A DNA stretch of 64,000 nucleotides, taken from NCBI GenBank assembly GCA_902539745.1, contig CACBKA010000001.1, positions 62,001 to 126,000 on the forward strand, read 5' to 3'. Below the pieces are notes generated by a model. The model was not told the origin of the DNA and made no database searches. It was given only the letters and a program-made list of their open reading frames with translations. Source of the stretch: an uncultured Pelagibacteraceae bacterium (GTDB lineage Bacteria; Pseudomonadota; Alphaproteobacteria; Pelagibacterales; Pelagibacteraceae). Positions within the stretch are counted from its first letter, which is position 1, and each line of letters starts with the position of its first letter. The position numbers were made by a program, and so were the translations under genes. This document shows positions 48,550 through 57,137 of the stretch, in pieces.

Positions 48550-49452
48550 CTATTTTAGTAGGAATAGAGAATAATATTTTTGATTGTCTAACCAAACTCG
48601 TTCAGTGGTCCAACCTGTATTTGAAGCTAGTCTTGTAAAGGATTTCACAGTAAATTTATTTGAAATCTCGACTAAAATTCTCTCTCTCTTTTTTAAAAAA
48701 AATCTTTTATTACCAATTTTAAAGTTTTGATTAACCTTACTAACTAAATAACCTTGAATACATTTTAATTTAGTATTGTAAAAACCATGATAATAAAAAT
48801 CTTTAATATTTAGATTTGTTTTTTGTGTTCTATTTATAATATTGATTAAATTTAAACTAAATTTAGCTGTATACCCTTTTTTGTCGTTATAGGCTTTATC
48901 AAGAGTTGTTTTATTTTTAATAAGATCAACACCAATAAATAAATAGTTATTTTTACTTATGCTTTTTCTTAACTTTTTCAAAAATTTAATTTCCTCTTTA
49001 TTGTAAAAATTACCAATAGATGAACCTAGAAAAAAATACACTTTAGTTGTTTCTTTAAGATTAGGTATTTTAAATTGCTTAGAATAATCAATTTTTTTAG
49101 GTTTTATTTTAATTTTTGGATATTGTTTTTTGAGTTTTTTTACTGAATTCCTTACATAATCTAATGATATATCGAGTGGAACATAATATTTTACATCCTT
49201 ATTAATTAATAACTTTATCTTATCTATAGCTCCGCTTCCCAGTTCTACATACGATAGCTTACCATTAAATAGTTTGGGTATTTCTTTAGAAATTTTTTTA
49301 AGTATCTCTTTTTCTTTTCTTGTAGGATAATATTCTTTTTGTTTTGTGATTTTCTCAAAATATTTACTTCCCTGTAGATCATAATGATACTTTGATGGAA
49401 TTCTTTTGTTTTTTTTAGATAAACCGATAATAAGGTCTTTTTTGAATGTCAT
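48550..49452 (-). CDS. egtD: L-histidine N-alpha-methyltransferase-like protein
   Basis: EgtD trimethylates histidine to hercynine, the betaine precursor of ergothioneine. Family segments are KYHYDLQGSKYFEKITKQKEYYPTRKE, the SAM motif YVELGSGAIDKIKLLI, YVPLDISLDYV, FFLGSSIGNF, DLIKNKTTLDKAYNDKKGYTAKFSLNLI and the C-terminal VEISNKFT, whose E-x-S matches the histidine-binding Glu and Ser of characterised EgtD. Length is 300 against about 320. No egtB, egtC or egtE is in the window. It is 37 bases downstream of proW. Confidence 0.88.
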   Translation of the reverse strand: MTFKKDLIIGLSKKNKRIPSKYHYDLQGSKYFEKITKQKEYYPTRKEKEILKKISKEIPKLFNGKLSYVELGSGAIDKIKLLINKDVKYYVPLDISLDYVRNSVKKLKKQYPKIKIKPKKIDYSKQFKIPNLKETTKVYFFLGSSIGNFYNKEEIKFLKKLRKSISKNNYLFIGVDLIKNKTTLDKAYNDKKGYTAKFSLNLINIINRTQKTNLNIKDFYYHGFYNTKLKCIQGYLVSKVNQNFKIGNKRFFLKKRERILVEISNKFTVKSFTRLASNTGWTTERVWLDNQKYYSLFLLK

Positions 49453-49489
49453 TTTGTGAAATTAATGATTTAAAATTTGATCGATAATA

Positions 49490-50356
49490 TTACCTAGTTT
49501 TAATATTATCTTGTGGAACGATTTTTTGAGTTATTCTGTCTAAAACTATTGCTAATATTACGATACCTGTACCGCCAATTACAGCTGCACCGATATCTAA
49601 TCTACCAAGGGCAACATAAACGGTTAAACCTAGACCGCCAGCTCCAATTAGAGCTGCAATTACTACCATTGATAAAGCTAGCATTAATGTTTGGTTTACT
49701 CCTGCCATAATAGTTTTTAGTGCAAGAGGTAATTCAATTCTGTGTAAAATTTTAAATTTTGATAATCCTAAACTAGCACCTGCTTCTTTAAATCCTTTAC
49801 CAACCTGTCTAATTCCTAGATTTGTTAGCCTGATTACTGGTGGTAAAGCAAATATAATAGTTGCTACTACACCAGGTGTTAAACCAACTCCAAATAGCAT
49901 CACAACTGGTATAAGGTAAACAAAACTAGGTATGGTTTGCATTATATCGAGTATAGGTCTTAATATTATTTCGAATATTCTACTTCTGGACGCAGCAATA
50001 CCTAATGGTATTCCAATAATCATACAAAAGATAACAGCAGTAAAAATCATAGCAAGAGTTGTCATGGTTTCTTTCCATAGATCAACTAAATCAATAGCGA
50101 TTAAGCTTACAGCTGCAAAAAAAGCAAATTTTACCCCGTTTGTTTTCCATGCAAAAAAAATAAATATTAAAACGACAATTGGAAATGGTATCCAATTAAA
50201 TAGAGTATCTAATCCTTCGAGAGTAGCATCAATGGGTGCGGCTAACTTCTTAAAGAGCGGCCGTTGTGTAAACAGCCACTCTTTAATATTTCTTTCAATC
50301 CATTCTGCTATTGGAATGTAGATTTCGTAGTCAGAAGGTGCAAGTTTTAAGTTCAC
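49490..50356 (-). CDS. proW: Glycine betaine/proline-type ABC transporter permease
   Basis: A 288-residue ProW/OpuAB-like membrane subunit. An N-terminal soluble part (WIERNIKEWLFTQRPLFKKLAAPIDATLEGLDTLF) precedes about six helices. The core contains LGIAASRSRIFEIILRPILDIMQTIPSFVYLIPVVMLFGVG and a coupling loop GFKEAGASLGLSKFKILHRIELPLALKTIMAGVNQTLMLALSMVVIAALIGAGGLG. The start is a GTG that lies inside a 17-base palindrome. No ProV ATPase gene adjoins; the next gene is egtD. Confidence 0.93.
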   Translation of the reverse strand: MNLKLAPSDYEIYIPIAEWIERNIKEWLFTQRPLFKKLAAPIDATLEGLDTLFNWIPFPIVVLIFIFFAWKTNGVKFAFFAAVSLIAIDLVDLWKETMTTLAMIFTAVIFCMIIGIPLGIAASRSRIFEIILRPILDIMQTIPSFVYLIPVVMLFGVGLTPGVVATIIFALPPVIRLTNLGIRQVGKGFKEAGASLGLSKFKILHRIELPLALKTIMAGVNQTLMLALSMVVIAALIGAGGLGLTVYVALGRLDIGAAVIGGTGIVILAIVLDRITQKIVPQDNIKTR

Positions 50357-50364
50357 TGAACTTA
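50348..50364. promoter_or_regulatory. Palindrome covering the proW start codon
   Basis: TAAGTTCA-C-TGAACTTA is a perfect 8-1-8 inverted repeat. The complement of its centre contains the proW GTG start, and no Shine-Dalgarno sequence is visible nearby. The proX stop is 18 bases upstream. A local RNA hairpin here would make proW translation depend on ribosomes finishing proX. Confidence 0.45.
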
Positions 50365-50374
50365 TGATTGCAAC

Positions 50375-51316
50375 CTATTTAATCCAACTATTGAAAGTAC
50401 TTTGGTTAGCTTTAATCCATTCAGCAGCATGCTTTTTAATTGCTCTTTCGCTTTTCTCGCCCGCATTCATTTTCATGTTTTGAGCAGCAATATCAGCTAG
50501 AGGAATTGATGCTTTTTTAAGCATCTTCTCTATATCTTTATTTGCTTTTAAGAAATCTGCGTTAGCAGCTGGTCTGATGTCATCAGCACCAAAACCCATA
50601 TTAATTTTAGATTTTGTTGCATTATCTACGCTAACTTTTTTAGTAGCGCTGTAAGGAACTTCTATCCAAACAACGTCCTGTCCAAGTTTTAAAGCACCAA
50701 CAGTCCAATTCGGAGTCCATGTATAAAATAATACTGGTTTTCCGTTTTTGTATTTAGCAACTACATCAGCCATTGAAGCAGAGTAGTCAGCCTTAACTGG
50801 ATTAATAAAATCACCTAAGCCTAGTTCAGCAAAATGTTTTGTAATTTGCTTTTCGCAACCCCAACCTGGAGGGCAAGCAACCATGTCTGCTTTACCATCG
50901 CCATTAGAGTCCCATGCTTTAGCGTTTGCTTTAATATCCATTACGCTTTTGATTCCATACTTGTCAGCTGATTTTTTATCAACTAGATAGCCTTGCAATC
51001 CGCCTTTTTTCATCACGTAACCAACGGTTTTAACTTTTCCTTTGGCTTCTTTGATGTAACCATCGTGAGTTCCAAACCATCCATTAACCCATAGGTCTAG
51101 ATCTCCCGCAGCTGCAGCTACGTAAAATACTGAAGGTTTGATAGCTTTAGGTTCAGTTACTGTGTGTCCCATTGCTTCCAAAGCTTGTTTGTATATTTCA
51201 GCTTGGAAATAACCAGTATCCCAATTTGCTTTTGCCATTTTAACTTCCACAGCATTAGCAGCGTTTGTGATAGTGATCGAAGTAAACAGAGCAACTATTA
51301 ACTTAAATAGTCTCAT
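50375..51316 (-). CDS. proX: Glycine betaine-type ABC transporter substrate-binding protein
   Basis: A 313-residue periplasmic protein with a signal peptide (LFKLIVALFTSITITNAANA). Tryptophans of the E. coli ProX-type aromatic cage appear in order: DLDLWVNGWFGTHDG, CPPGWGCEKQI and FYTWTPNWTVGALKLGQDVVWIEVPY. This supports binding of a quaternary ammonium or sulfonium solute (glycine betaine, proline betaine, DMSP or similar); which one cannot be read. The leader has a strong GGGGG Shine-Dalgarno and an adjoining palindrome. Confidence 0.92.
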   Translation of the reverse strand: MRLFKLIVALFTSITITNAANAVEVKMAKANWDTGYFQAEIYKQALEAMGHTVTEPKAIKPSVFYVAAAAGDLDLWVNGWFGTHDGYIKEAKGKVKTVGYVMKKGGLQGYLVDKKSADKYGIKSVMDIKANAKAWDSNGDGKADMVACPPGWGCEKQITKHFAELGLGDFINPVKADYSASMADVVAKYKNGKPVLFYTWTPNWTVGALKLGQDVVWIEVPYSATKKVSVDNATKSKINMGFGADDIRPAANADFLKANKDIEKMLKKASIPLADIAAQNMKMNAGEKSERAIKKHAAEWIKANQSTFNSWIK

Positions 51317-51327
51317 TTTTCCCCCTT

Positions 51328-51345
51328 AATTATTAATTAATAATT
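51328..51345. promoter_or_regulatory. Perfect palindrome next to the proX ribosome-binding site
   Basis: AATTATTAA-TTAATAATT is a perfect 9-9 inverted repeat directly upstream of AAGGGGG, the proX Shine-Dalgarno. It may be an operator or a leader hairpin. Its composition is pure A+T, so chance occurrence is possible. Elsewhere in the 123-base leader I see no recognisable riboswitch. Confidence 0.35.
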
Positions 51346-51439
51346 GCAAAAAACTAGCATGTATAAAAAGTTAATGTAACCGGAACACAACTAAAAAGTG
51401 AATCTTATATGTAAGTAAAATAAGGGTTTTTGAGGGAAA

Positions 51440-51844
51440 TTATTGTTTTAATTTACAATCTCTACATAAACCAAAAAATTCCAAATTATATTTCTTATAT
51501 TTCATTCCAGAATTATCTTCGAAATTACTCAAATATTTTGAAAGTTTAGTATTTTTAATTTCTTTAACATGCTCACAATTATTGCAAATTGAAAATGCTG
51601 TTGCTTTTGAAATTTCACAATCAGAATTTTTACAAGCAATAAAAGCATTTTTGCTTTCGATTTTATGTATTTTTCCTATTTCAATAAGCTTTTCTAAAGC
51701 TCTGTAAACCTGGAGGGGTGCTTTAATTCCCCTTTTTTGAACGTTATAAAGTATTGAATAAGCTTTAAGTGGTCCTTTTGCCTTTTCAATTATATTAAGA
51801 ACAATTTGTTGGTTTTTCGATAGCTGTTCTTGTTTCTGAGTCAT
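51440..51844 (-). CDS. zur: Fur-family zinc uptake regulator
   Basis: A 134-residue Fur-superfamily repressor. An N-terminal winged helix (LSKNQQIVLNIIEKAKGPLKAYSILYNVQKRGIKAPLQVYRALEKLIEIGKIHKIES) is followed by the metal-binding dimer domain. The structural Cys pairs are Cys87/Cys90 in FSICNNCEHVKEI and Cys127/Cys130 in GLCRDCK, with extra Cys71/Cys76. The CNNCxHV form and position beside znuB and znuC identify it as Zur rather than Fur. It would bind the two boxes at znuC/znuA. Confidence 0.9.
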   Translation of the reverse strand: MTQKQEQLSKNQQIVLNIIEKAKGPLKAYSILYNVQKRGIKAPLQVYRALEKLIEIGKIHKIESKNAFIACKNSDCEISKATAFSICNNCEHVKEIKNTKLSKYLSNFEDNSGMKYKKYNLEFFGLCRDCKLKQ

Positions 51845-51866
51845 AAATTATTTTAACACTTTCATT

Positions 51867-52670
51867 TTACTTTTTCAAATCTGAAACTTTTTTAAATTTT
51901 ATTAGTGATAATATAAATAATAATAATGTAGCAGTTATAATTGATGGTCCTGAAGCTGAATTAATTTTCAATGATGTGAACAAACCGACTAAAACAGATA
52001 TCAATCCAAATACTACTGAAAAAATAACCATCTGTTTAGGATTATTAGAAACATTTCTTGCAGTTGCAGCAGGAATAATAAGCATACCGGTTATCAAAAG
52101 GAGTCCTACAATTTTAATTGAGATGGCAATAAGAGCTGCAGTTAAAATTGTAAAAATTGCATTAAATTTATCTGGTTTCATACCTTCAGCTTCTGATAGT
52201 TCATAATTCACCGTTGATGCAAATAATGGCTTCCAGATTAATTTAAGAACAATTAGTATTAAACCTCCACCAAGCCAAATAACCAATAAATCATTTTGAT
52301 TTACAGCTAAAATGTCTCCAAATAACAAGGCCATTACATCAAATCTAATTGAAGTTAAAAAACCTATAACTACAAGTCCAACAGCTAATGAGGCATGAGC
52401 TAATAGACCTAATAAAGCATCATTTGGTAATTTTGTTTTCTTTTGTAATTGTAATAACAAAATTGCTAAGACTGCAGAGATTATAAAAACTGAAAACGCA
52501 ATATTAATTTCAAAAAATAAAGCCATGGTAACACCTAATAGTGCTGAATGAGCCAATGTACCCGCAAAAAAAGACAATCTCCTCCAAACTACAAAGCATC
52601 CAAGCGGTCCTGTTACAAGTGAGATTCCTATCCCCGCTATCAGTGCTCTAGTAAAAAAATCATCAAACAT
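51867..52670 (-). CDS. znuB: Zinc ABC transporter permease
   Basis: A 267-residue membrane subunit of the ABC-3 family with about eight helices. GISLVTGPLGCFVVWRRLSFFAGTLAHSALLGVTMAL is the N-terminal signature. The coupling region ELSEAEGMKPDKFNAIFTILTAALIAISIKIVGLLLITGMLIIPAATARNVS follows. It lies 2 bases from znuC and 22 bases ahead of zur. Confidence 0.94.
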   Translation of the reverse strand: MFDDFFTRALIAGIGISLVTGPLGCFVVWRRLSFFAGTLAHSALLGVTMALFFEINIAFSVFIISAVLAILLLQLQKKTKLPNDALLGLLAHASLAVGLVVIGFLTSIRFDVMALLFGDILAVNQNDLLVIWLGGGLILIVLKLIWKPLFASTVNYELSEAEGMKPDKFNAIFTILTAALIAISIKIVGLLLITGMLIIPAATARNVSNNPKQMVIFSVVFGLISVLVGLFTSLKINSASGPSIITATLLLFILSLIKFKKVSDLKK

Positions 52671-52672
52671 AA

Positions 52673-53425
52673 TTATTTTTTTGGATCTATTGATCCATCT
52701 GCAGAGTGTGAATGATCGTGTTCGTGTTCATATAAAGATAATATATTTGAAGCTCTGTCCCCAAATAACTCTTTATATTTTTCATCTTTAACTACTGTGT
52801 GAGGTTTCCCTGAACAACATACATGTCCATTTAAACATATAACAAAGTCTGTTGCTGACATTACAACATGAAGATCATGTGAAATTAAAAGAATCCCACA
52901 ATTTAATTTTTCTGATATTTTTTTAATTAATTCATACAATGCAATTTCACCTTTAAAATCAACGCCTTGTACTGGTTCATCTAATACTAAAAGTTCAGGT
53001 TTTTTTGCAATAGCTCTTGCTATTAAAACTCTTTGAAATTCACCGCCAGATAAATTACTCAAGCTTTTATTTTTTAAATGATCAACCCCTGTTAAATTTA
53101 AAGCAACGTTAATTTGATCATTTTTTAAATCTTCAGTTAACGACATAAAATCAATTACTCTAATAGGAAGCGTCCAATCTACTGAAACTTTTTGTGGTAC
53201 ATAACCTATTCTTTCAGTAAATCTTCTTACTCTACCTTCTATTTTTTTATAAATACCTAGAGCAATTTTCGCTGTGGTCGACTTGCCTGATCCATTGGGG
53301 CCAATTAAAGTAACTATTTCACCTTGTTTTATTTCTAATGAAACTTCTTTTATTAATGCTTTGTCATTTAAATAAAAGCTAGCGTTTTCCACTTTTAAGA
53401 GAATTTTTTTATTTTTATTTTCCAT
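52673..53425 (-). CDS. znuC: Zinc ABC transporter ATP-binding protein
   Basis: The ATPase of the zinc importer, about 250 residues. Walker A is IGPNGSGKSTTAKIALGIYKKIEG, the signature LSGGEFQRVLIARAIAKKPELLVLDEPVQGVD, and the switch segment LLISHDLHVVMSATD. ZnuC-like GYVPQKVSVDWTLPIRVIDFM is also present. The C-terminus is histidine-rich (YEHEHDHSHSADG), plausibly zinc-binding. The ORF track uses a TTG at 53446; ATG at 53425 gives the usual start and keeps the Zur box outside the coding region. Confidence 0.93.
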   Translation of the reverse strand: MENKNKKILLKVENASFYLNDKALIKEVSLEIKQGEIVTLIGPNGSGKSTTAKIALGIYKKIEGRVRRFTERIGYVPQKVSVDWTLPIRVIDFMSLTEDLKNDQINVALNLTGVDHLKNKSLSNLSGGEFQRVLIARAIAKKPELLVLDEPVQGVDFKGEIALYELIKKISEKLNCGILLISHDLHVVMSATDFVICLNGHVCCSGKPHTVVKDEKYKELFGDRASNILSLYEHEHDHSHSADGSIDPKK

Positions 53426-53448
53426 AATAAAACTCTTGATTAACAAAA

Positions 53449-53463
53449 TGTAATATTATAACA
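53449..53463. promoter_or_regulatory. Zur-type box 1 between znuC and znuA
   Basis: TGTAATATTATAACA differs at one position from the perfect palindrome TGTTATATTATAACA, the core of known proteobacterial Zur sites. It is 24 bases upstream of the znuC ATG and centred 17 bases from box 2. Confidence 0.75.
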
Positions 53464-53466
53464 AAC

Positions 53467-53479
53467 GTTATATTATAAC
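53467..53479. promoter_or_regulatory. Zur-type box 2 between znuC and znuA
   Basis: GTTATA-T-TATAAC is a perfect 6-1-6 palindrome 15 bases upstream of the znuA start, just before its AAGGAG ribosome-binding site. With box 1 it would let Zur shut both divergent znu units when zinc is sufficient. Confidence 0.8.
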
Positions 53480-53494
53480 AAATTAAGGAGCAAC

Positions 53495-54556
53495 ATGAAA
53501 CGAACCCTATTTATTACATTATTTTTATCTATATTTTCTTTTAACAGCACAGTGTCTGCAGACGTTAAAGTAGTTACTTCGATTAAGCCAATACATTCTT
53601 TGGCTGCATACGTAATGGATGGTGTTGGAAAACCTAATGTAATAGTAGATGGTTATAATTCACCACACGGTTTTAGCTTAAAACCATCACATGCAAAAAT
53701 GATTGAAAACGCTGATCTAATTATTTGGGTTGGTGAAGATTTAGAAGCATTTTTAGAAAAACCATTAGATTCAATTGCAAAAAAAGCAACAAAAGTAGAA
53801 TTAATGGATTTAAAAGGAATTAAAAAATTAAAATTTAGAGAAAAAAATATTTTTGAAGGTCATGATGATCATGGACATAAAAAAGATAAACATGACGATC
53901 ATGGACATAAAAAAGATAAACATGACGATCATGGACATAAAAAAGATAAACATGACGATCATGGTCACAAAGAGCACAAAGAGCATGGACACAAAGAGGA
54001 TAAACACAAAGAGGATAAACATGATGATCACGGTCACGAGGGACATGCTCACGGAGAACACGATCCGCACATTTGGTTAGACCCAATGAACGCCAAAGTG
54101 ATTATTAAAGAAATTACAAATCAATTAGTTAAGCTTGATTCAGCAAACAGCGCAAAATACAAAGCTAATTCTAGAGAAGCTATTTCTGATATAGACGCGT
54201 TAACAAAATCCATCAAAAAAGACTTAAATAAAAATTCAAGAGTTGTAGTTTTCCATGATGCTTATCAATATTTTGAAAATAGATTTGGAATTAAAATTCT
54301 TGGGGCGTTAACTGTTAATACAGATGTATTACCTGGTGCTGAACAATTAGCTGAAATTAGAGAAGTTATTGAACATGAAAAAGTTAATTGTATTTTTTCA
54401 GAACCCCAGTTTAATCCATCAATTATAAAAACAATTGCAAAGGATACAAATATTAAAACTGGTGTGTTAGATCCTCTGGGAGCAACCCTAGACAAAGGTA
54501 AAGGCATGTATTCTGAACTACTTAAGAATATGTCTTCGTCCTTTAAAGGCTGCTAA
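53495..54556 (+). CDS. znuA: Zinc ABC transporter substrate-binding protein with long His-rich loop
   Basis: A periplasmic zinc-binding protein of 353 residues. The signal peptide is [22 protein letters not shown]. Zinc ligands are expected in [25 protein letters not shown] and [16 protein letters not shown], with a late Asp in [11 protein letters not shown]. Between GHDDHG and DPHIW lies a charged loop of about 65 residues (roughly 121-188) with nearly 30 histidines, built from a 30-base tandem repeat. AAGGAG precedes the ATG. The gene overlaps the convergent ABC ATPase gene by 4 bases. Confidence 0.95.
   Translation: MKRTLFITLFLSIFSFNSTVSADVKVVTSIKPIHSLAAYVMDGVGKPNVIVDGYNSPHGFSLKPSHAKMIENADLIIWVGEDLEAFLEKPLDSIAKKATKVELMDLKGIKKLKFREKNIFEGHDDHGHKKDKHDDHGHKKDKHDDHGHKKDKHDDHGHKEHKEHGHKEDKHKEDKHDDHGHEGHAHGEHDPHIWLDPMNAKVIIKEITNQLVKLDSANSAKYKANSREAISDIDALTKSIKKDLNKNSRVVVFHDAYQYFENRFGIKILGALTVNTDVLPGAEQLAEIREVIEHEKVNCIFSEPQFNPSIIKTIAKDTNIKTGVLDPLGATLDKGKGMYSELLKNMSSSFKGC
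53861..53960 (+). repeat. 30-bp tandem repeat encoding the ZnuA histidine loop
   Basis: Three consecutive 30-base units (53861, 53891, 53921) of catgacgatcatggacataa plus aaaagataaa follow with almost no differences (first copy gatgat for gacgat). A fourth unit at 53951 is partial and decays into related motifs to about 54050. Each unit encodes [10 protein letters not shown]. Because 30 is a multiple of three, copy-number change would alter loop length without a frameshift. Confidence 0.95.
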
Positions 54557-55608
54557 TTTTTGATCCTATTTTTATTTGAATCAAAGAAATAAACATTTTC
54601 TTTAGAGAATGATATTTGGGAATGATTTTTATCTATATTGCTTGAAGTTTTTATTCTAAACTCTTCACCATCTACAGACGAGTATATAATCTTATCAAAT
54701 CCAAGATTTTCTATAAGATCAATCTTAATCTTGGCTTTTATATCTTGAGAATTATCAGCCTTAATATGTTCAGGTCTAATTCCAAGATAAATATCATCAT
54801 TAAATTTATAACCATTAAACTGGATATCGCTGTTAAAAATATTAATTGTATTTCCGTTTTTAATTTTTCCTTTATCAATTTTTAAAATATTCATTCTCGG
54901 TGACCCTATAAATTCTGCTACAAAAATATTATTTGGATCGTTGTATATTTCATCTGGTGATCCATATTGCTCCATTACTCCTTGGTTTAAAATAACAATC
55001 TTATCAGCTAGAGTCATGGCCTCTACTTGATCGTGTGTAACATAAATCATATTCGTACTAAGTTTTTTATGAAGTTTTGAAATTTCTACACGCATTTCTG
55101 ATCTTAAAGCAGCATCAAGATTTGAAAGCGGTTCATCGAACAAAAACAATTTAGGGTTTCTCGTTATTGCGCGTCCTATTGCTACTCTTTGTCGTTGTCC
55201 GCCGGATAGTTGTCTTGGTTTTCTCTCAAGAAGATCTTCAATCTGAAGAGTTTTTGCTGCATCTTTTACCTTTTTATCTATTTCGTTTTTATCAAGCTTT
55301 TCATTTTTCAATCCGAATGACATATTTTCGTAAACATTCATGTGCGGGTATAAAGCATATGATTGAAAAACCATTGCAATTCCTCTTTTTGATGGAATTA
55401 AATTATTAATTATTTTTTTATCTAAATGTATTTCACCTTCATCAACTGACTCTAAACCAGAAATCATTCTTAGTAGTGTCGACTTTCCACATCCTGATGG
55501 ACCTACTAAAACAATAAATTCGCCGTGATTAATTTTAATGTTAAATTTGTCTATGACCTTGTTTGCACCAAATGATTTTTCAATATTTTTTAATTCGATA
55601 GTAGCCAT
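54553..55608 (-). CDS. CUT1-type sugar ABC transporter ATP-binding protein (UgpC/MsmX-like)
   Basis: A 351-residue ATPase. Walker A is [26 protein letters not shown], then [23 protein letters not shown], signature [43 protein letters not shown], and a TOBE/OB C-terminal domain ([24 protein letters not shown]). This is the MalK/UgpC type that serves glycoside and polyol-phosphate importers. It is divergent from the binding-protein gene that begins a plus-strand permease operon, and most likely powers it. Confidence 0.93.
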   Translation of the reverse strand: MATIELKNIEKSFGANKVIDKFNIKINHGEFIVLVGPSGCGKSTLLRMISGLESVDEGEIHLDKKIINNLIPSKRGIAMVFQSYALYPHMNVYENMSFGLKNEKLDKNEIDKKVKDAAKTLQIEDLLERKPRQLSGGQRQRVAIGRAITRNPKLFLFDEPLSNLDAALRSEMRVEISKLHKKLSTNMIYVTHDQVEAMTLADKIVILNQGVMEQYGSPDEIYNDPNNIFVAEFIGSPRMNILKIDKGKIKNGNTINIFNSDIQFNGYKFNDDIYLGIRPEHIKADNSQDIKAKIKIDLIENLGFDKIIYSSVDGEEFRIKTSSNIDKNHSQISFSKENVYFFDSNKNRIKN

Positions 55609-55703
55609 ACAACTTCTGGTTTAACTTTAGATTTTAATTTTTATTTATACTTAAAAATTAAAGTAATAGAAAAATTCGATAGCATCTATAATTTTTTTAA
55701 AGG

Positions 55704-55733
55704 GTTTTCATTCTCGACAGATTTGGTAGGTTT
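55704..55733 (+). promoter_or_regulatory. Divergent promoter spacer of the CUT1 importer
   Basis: The 158-base spacer (55609-55766) must hold promoters for both the ATPase gene (minus) and the binding-protein gene (plus). For the plus direction a weak TTGGTA-like -35 near 55725 and TATATA/TATAAA about 15 bases later can be proposed. I found no convincing operator dyad in the spacer. Confidence 0.2.
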
Positions 55734-55766
55734 TCTCGTTTATATATAAAATTATTAGGGGGATAA

Positions 55767-57089
55767 ATGAAAAAAGTAATAATTTATCTTTTTGCTTTAG
55801 TATTTTTGGCAAACTCGAGTTATGCCGGAATTACATTTTGGACGACTGAAGTACAGCCGGCTAGAATGGAAAAGCAGAAAGAAATGGCTAAAGCTTTTGA
55901 AGCCAAGTCAGGTATTAGCGTAGAAGTAATTCCTGTTGAAGAAAAAGATCTTGGAAAAAGAGCTACAGCTGCAGCAGCTGCAGGTGATCTACCTGATGTG
56001 ATCTATCATACACTTCAGTACGTATTACCATGGGCAGAAGCTGGGATATTAGATGTTAATGCTAACAACGCAGTTGTTAAATCTTTGGGTAAAAATACTT
56101 TTGCTCCAGGTGCACTTAACATGGCAAAAAAAGGTGGAAAAATAGCTGCTGTACCAGTTGATGGCTGGACACAGATGGTTGTTTACAGAAAAGATTTGTT
56201 CAAAGAATTTAATCTTCAACCACCAACAAATTATGAAAACATTTCTAAAGCTGTAAAAGCTTTATCAAATGCAGACAGATTTGGATTTGTTGCTGCCACG
56301 AAAACAGATGAAAACTTTATGAGCCAAGTACTCGAACATGTACTTTTAGCGAATGGAGTTAATTTTGTTAAAAAGGGTGGAACAAAGAAACAAGGTAAAG
56401 AACTTAAAAATGCTCTAGTGTTTTACAAGGAACTTGCTAAGGCAAGCCCTCCAGGAGAATTATTCTGGAAACAATCTAGAGAGCTTTACTTCGCTGGCAA
56501 AACACCAATGATTATTTGGTCACCATTTATTATGGACGAATTAGCAGGATTAAGAGACTCTGCTCCTCCAACAATAAACAGTGATCCAACATCGCCGGAA
56601 CTTGCATCAAAAACTGGTTTCATCACAAACTTTAGTGGTCCAGATAATAAAAAAGGTGCTGCTTGGGCTGATGTTAGATACTTTGGTATTACTGCTGATG
56701 CTGATACTGATGAGGCTAAAAAATTCATCGAATACTCAATGGATGAAGGTTACACAGCTACATTATCTATCGCGCCAGAAGGTAAATTTCCTGTAAGAAG
56801 AGGAAATGCTAGTGATCCAGCTGCGTTTACAAAAGCTTGGAGTAAGCTTCCAGTTGGTGTTGATAGAAAGAAACCTTTAACAGAACTTTATTCTGGTGAT
56901 GTTATTAATAACATTGTAGCAGGTTTAGATACTGCTAACAGATGGGGTGTTAAAGAAGGTGAACTTTCTAGAGCATCTAAAATCATCAATGCACAATTCT
57001 TAAATAGAATCACAAGAGAATTTATTGATGATCAAATTACAGCAGATGAAGCAGTTGATAAAATCAACGCTGAATTAGCTAAATTTTAG
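55767..57089 (+). CDS. CUT1-type ABC transporter substrate-binding protein
   Basis: A 440-residue periplasmic binding protein with a signal peptide (KKVIIYLFALVFLANSSYAG). The fold signature ITFWTTEVQPARMEKQKEMAKAFEAKSGISVEVIPVEEKDLGKRATAAAAAGDLPDV is followed by DGWTQMVVYRKDLFKEFNLQPPTNYENISKAVKAL, typical of family 1 carbohydrate-binding proteins. Ligand unknown; the downstream GH63-like hydrolase suggests a glycosyl-glycerate or related glycoside. A GGGGG Shine-Dalgarno lies 4 bases ahead of the ATG. A terminator-like hairpin follows the stop. Confidence 0.92.
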   Translation: MKKVIIYLFALVFLANSSYAGITFWTTEVQPARMEKQKEMAKAFEAKSGISVEVIPVEEKDLGKRATAAAAAGDLPDVIYHTLQYVLPWAEAGILDVNANNAVVKSLGKNTFAPGALNMAKKGGKIAAVPVDGWTQMVVYRKDLFKEFNLQPPTNYENISKAVKALSNADRFGFVAATKTDENFMSQVLEHVLLANGVNFVKKGGTKKQGKELKNALVFYKELAKASPPGELFWKQSRELYFAGKTPMIIWSPFIMDELAGLRDSAPPTINSDPTSPELASKTGFITNFSGPDNKKGAAWADVRYFGITADADTDEAKKFIEYSMDEGYTATLSIAPEGKFPVRRGNASDPAAFTKAWSKLPVGVDRKKPLTELYSGDVINNIVAGLDTANRWGVKEGELSRASKIINAQFLNRITREFIDDQITADEAVDKINAELAKF

Positions 57090-57102
57090 TAAAAATATTC
57101 AT

Positions 57103-57135
57103 AAAAAGCGGGTAATATAATATTATCCGCTTTTT
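57103..57135 (+). terminator. Terminator/attenuator between binding protein and first permease
   Basis: AAAAAGCGGGTAATAT-A-ATATTATCCGCTTTTT forms a stem of up to 16 bp with one G-U, with a GCGG/CCGC core and flanking A and T runs. It ends only 2 bases before the ATG of the first permease gene, so it should reduce both transcription and initiation of the membrane genes relative to the binding protein. Confidence 0.85.
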
Positions 57136-57137
57136 AT

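Noticed and set aside
53861-53960. CRISPR-like direct repeats
   Set aside because: The 30-base units are contiguous with no spacers, lie in frame inside znuA, and no cas genes are present.
53828-54086. ORFs of 75-83 residues in other frames of the znuA repeat
   Set aside because: They are low-complexity shadows of the tandem repeat; the ZnuA frame explains the region.
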